Assembly: GCA_031262485.1 (NCBI GenBank)
Contig: JAISHO010000047.1
Span: forward strand, 1 to 64,000
Direction of reading: 5' to 3'
DNA length: 64,000 nt
DNA from: Propionibacteriaceae bacterium
GTDB lineage: Bacteria > Actinomycetota > Actinomycetes > Propionibacteriales > Propionibacteriaceae
Shown: positions 63,256 to 64,000 of the stretch, piece by piece
Layout of the letters: every line of letters begins with the position of its first letter
Numbering within the stretch: the stretch's first letter is position 1
Position numbers and translations under genes: made by a program
Notes under the pieces: model-generated
Told to the model about the DNA's origin: nothing
What the model saw: the letters and a program-made list of their open reading frames with translations, nothing else
Databases searched by the model: none

Positions 63256-63749
63256 CAGAACCTTCCCGGGGCGGAGTGGAGAACCGCGCCGTCAGCAATA
63301 CGGAGCCGGTCGACGTCACGGTGCGCGTGAACGTCTGAGATCGTTGGGGCGTCGCCAGGTGTTTCATCGACGCTGTGAGGAGGCTGCTCCGCGTCACCGA
63401 CGAGATCGCCGGTGGTCGCACAGGTGTCGCCGAAGCGATGCGATGAGCAATCTGACATACACCCGCTGCTTGAGGCATCAGCCAACGCGGCTTCCCGCTC
63501 GAGGCGCTGTTCGATCTCCCAAGCGCGTGCCGCCGGCGTGCCCGGAACAGGGTCATAACCGCCGAGCGACCAGGGATGACACCGGACGATACGGCGAATC
63601 GTGAGCCAGGAGCCGTGCCAGGCGCCGTGAACTTGGAGGGATTCCAATCCATAGGCTGAGCAGGTCGGATAGAACTTGCAGACGTCGCCGTAGAGCGGAG
63701 AGATGAGCAGTCGCCAGAGTTTGACGAAACCGATGAGGAGAGTCTTCAT
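63255..63749 (-). CDS. yidD: membrane protein insertion efficiency factor YidD
   Basis: YidD aids YidC-dependent insertion; its exact role is unclear. The core MKTLLIGFVKLWRLLISPLYGD, CKFYPTCSAYGLESLQ and HPWSLGGYDPVPG is complete in the first 75 residues, with the three conserved Cys reduced to the two in CKFYPTC plus others beyond. The remaining 90 residues are not part of the family and look disordered and Cys/His/Asp-rich. ATG 63749 overlaps the rnpA stop by 4 bases. Confidence 0.92.
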   Translation of the reverse strand: MKTLLIGFVKLWRLLISPLYGDVCKFYPTCSAYGLESLQVHGAWHGSWLTIRRIVRCHPWSLGGYDPVPGTPAARAWEIEQRLEREAALADASSSGCMSDCSSHRFGDTCATTGDLVGDAEQPPHSVDETPGDAPTISDVHAHRDVDRLRIADGAVLHSAPGRF

Positions 63750-64000
63750 CGCCCGCTCCGTCCTGCTGTCGCAGTGGCCTGGAGTGTGCCGTCGGCGAGG
63801 AAGTGAGTGAGATCCTCCCAGGCGGTCGCGATGTCGCGTGAGAGACGCTGCGGTTCCGTGGCGGAGGCGGGGAGCGCTCGTATGACAATATCCGTCGGAA
63901 CGGAGAGTGTGGCCAGCCGTGGGGCGACGAGATGACGGAGACGACGTTTGACGCGATTGCGCACGACTGCTCCTCCCACCTGCTTGGAGACGATCAAACC
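63746..64000 (-). CDS. rnpA: ribonuclease P protein component, partial
   Basis: This is the protein subunit of RNase P, which trims the 5' end of pre-tRNA. Only the C-terminal 85 residues are inside the window: IVSKQVGGAVVRNRVKRRLRHLV is the RNA-binding RNR motif region, then DIVIRALPASA. The N-terminus lies beyond base 64000. With yidD, yidC, jag and rsmG it marks the origin region; rpmH and dnaA would be expected just outside. Confidence 0.93.
   Translation of the reverse strand, partial: GLIVSKQVGGAVVRNRVKRRLRHLVAPRLATLSVPTDIVIRALPASATEPQRLSRDIATAWEDLTHFLADGTLQATATAGRSGR

Overview
This window looks like the area beside the replication origin of a high-GC Gram-positive bacterium (Actinomycetia; Actinomycetaceae is my best guess, by inference only). 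The right end has the conserved order rnpA-yidD-yidC-jag-rsmG-parA-parB, with a parS site inside parA and a near-parS site 8.5 kb away. Protein styles also fit: GTG starts, Ala/Pro-rich tails, LysM/BTAD fusions, SipW-type exported proteins and RND/MMPL pumps without outer-membrane partners.

Left end, 1-13.6 kb: a complete type I-E CRISPR-Cas system. An array of 41 identical 28-nt repeats (40 spacers) lies next to cas2. Everything is on the minus strand in the order DUF3800-cas3-cse1-cse2-cas7-cas5-cas6e-cas1-cas2-array, mostly with overlapping genes. Four points are unusual. A DUF3800 (RNase H-like) gene overlaps the start of cas3. Cas1 has a strongly acidic C-terminal tail and Cas2 a basic one. 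The array leader must lie inside the 3' end of cas2. A single orphan leader/repeat followed by a hairpin sits upstream of the operon on the other strand.

13.6-25.9 kb: metabolism and scattered accessory genes. These are formate-THF ligase, a MITE-like element, a zinc alcohol dehydrogenase, a DarTG DNA ADP-ribosylation toxin-antitoxin pair, an acidic protein of unknown function, an MFS transporter, a stand-alone GyrA C-terminal-domain gene next to a 69-bp tandem repeat, a membrane-anchored beta-propeller and FabD.

25.9-42.5 kb: an envelope/export block, all on the minus strand. It holds an MMPL transporter, two tandem paralogous ABC-2 exporter cassettes, a three-gene operon of exported proteins (two with SipW-like signals and one 1045-residue beta-helix protein) and a 1470-residue RND pump with a long disordered tail.

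42.5-48.5 kb: a second small defence cluster. A region rich in hairpins is followed by an Eco29kI-like restriction-modification pair and an AT-rich DEDDh exonuclease gene that looks acquired, then DUF2130 and an unknown protein.

48.5-64 kb: a core region. It contains a membrane LysM/BTAD protein, trxB-trxA with a perfect terminator and a candidate SigR-type promoter, an unknown gene, an M50 protease, a PLP aminotransferase followed by a D-Ala-D-Ala ligase-like gene, parB, parA, rsmG, jag, yidC, yidD and a partial rnpA that runs off the window. No tRNA or rRNA genes were recognised. Family names come from motif recognition by eye, not from database searches.
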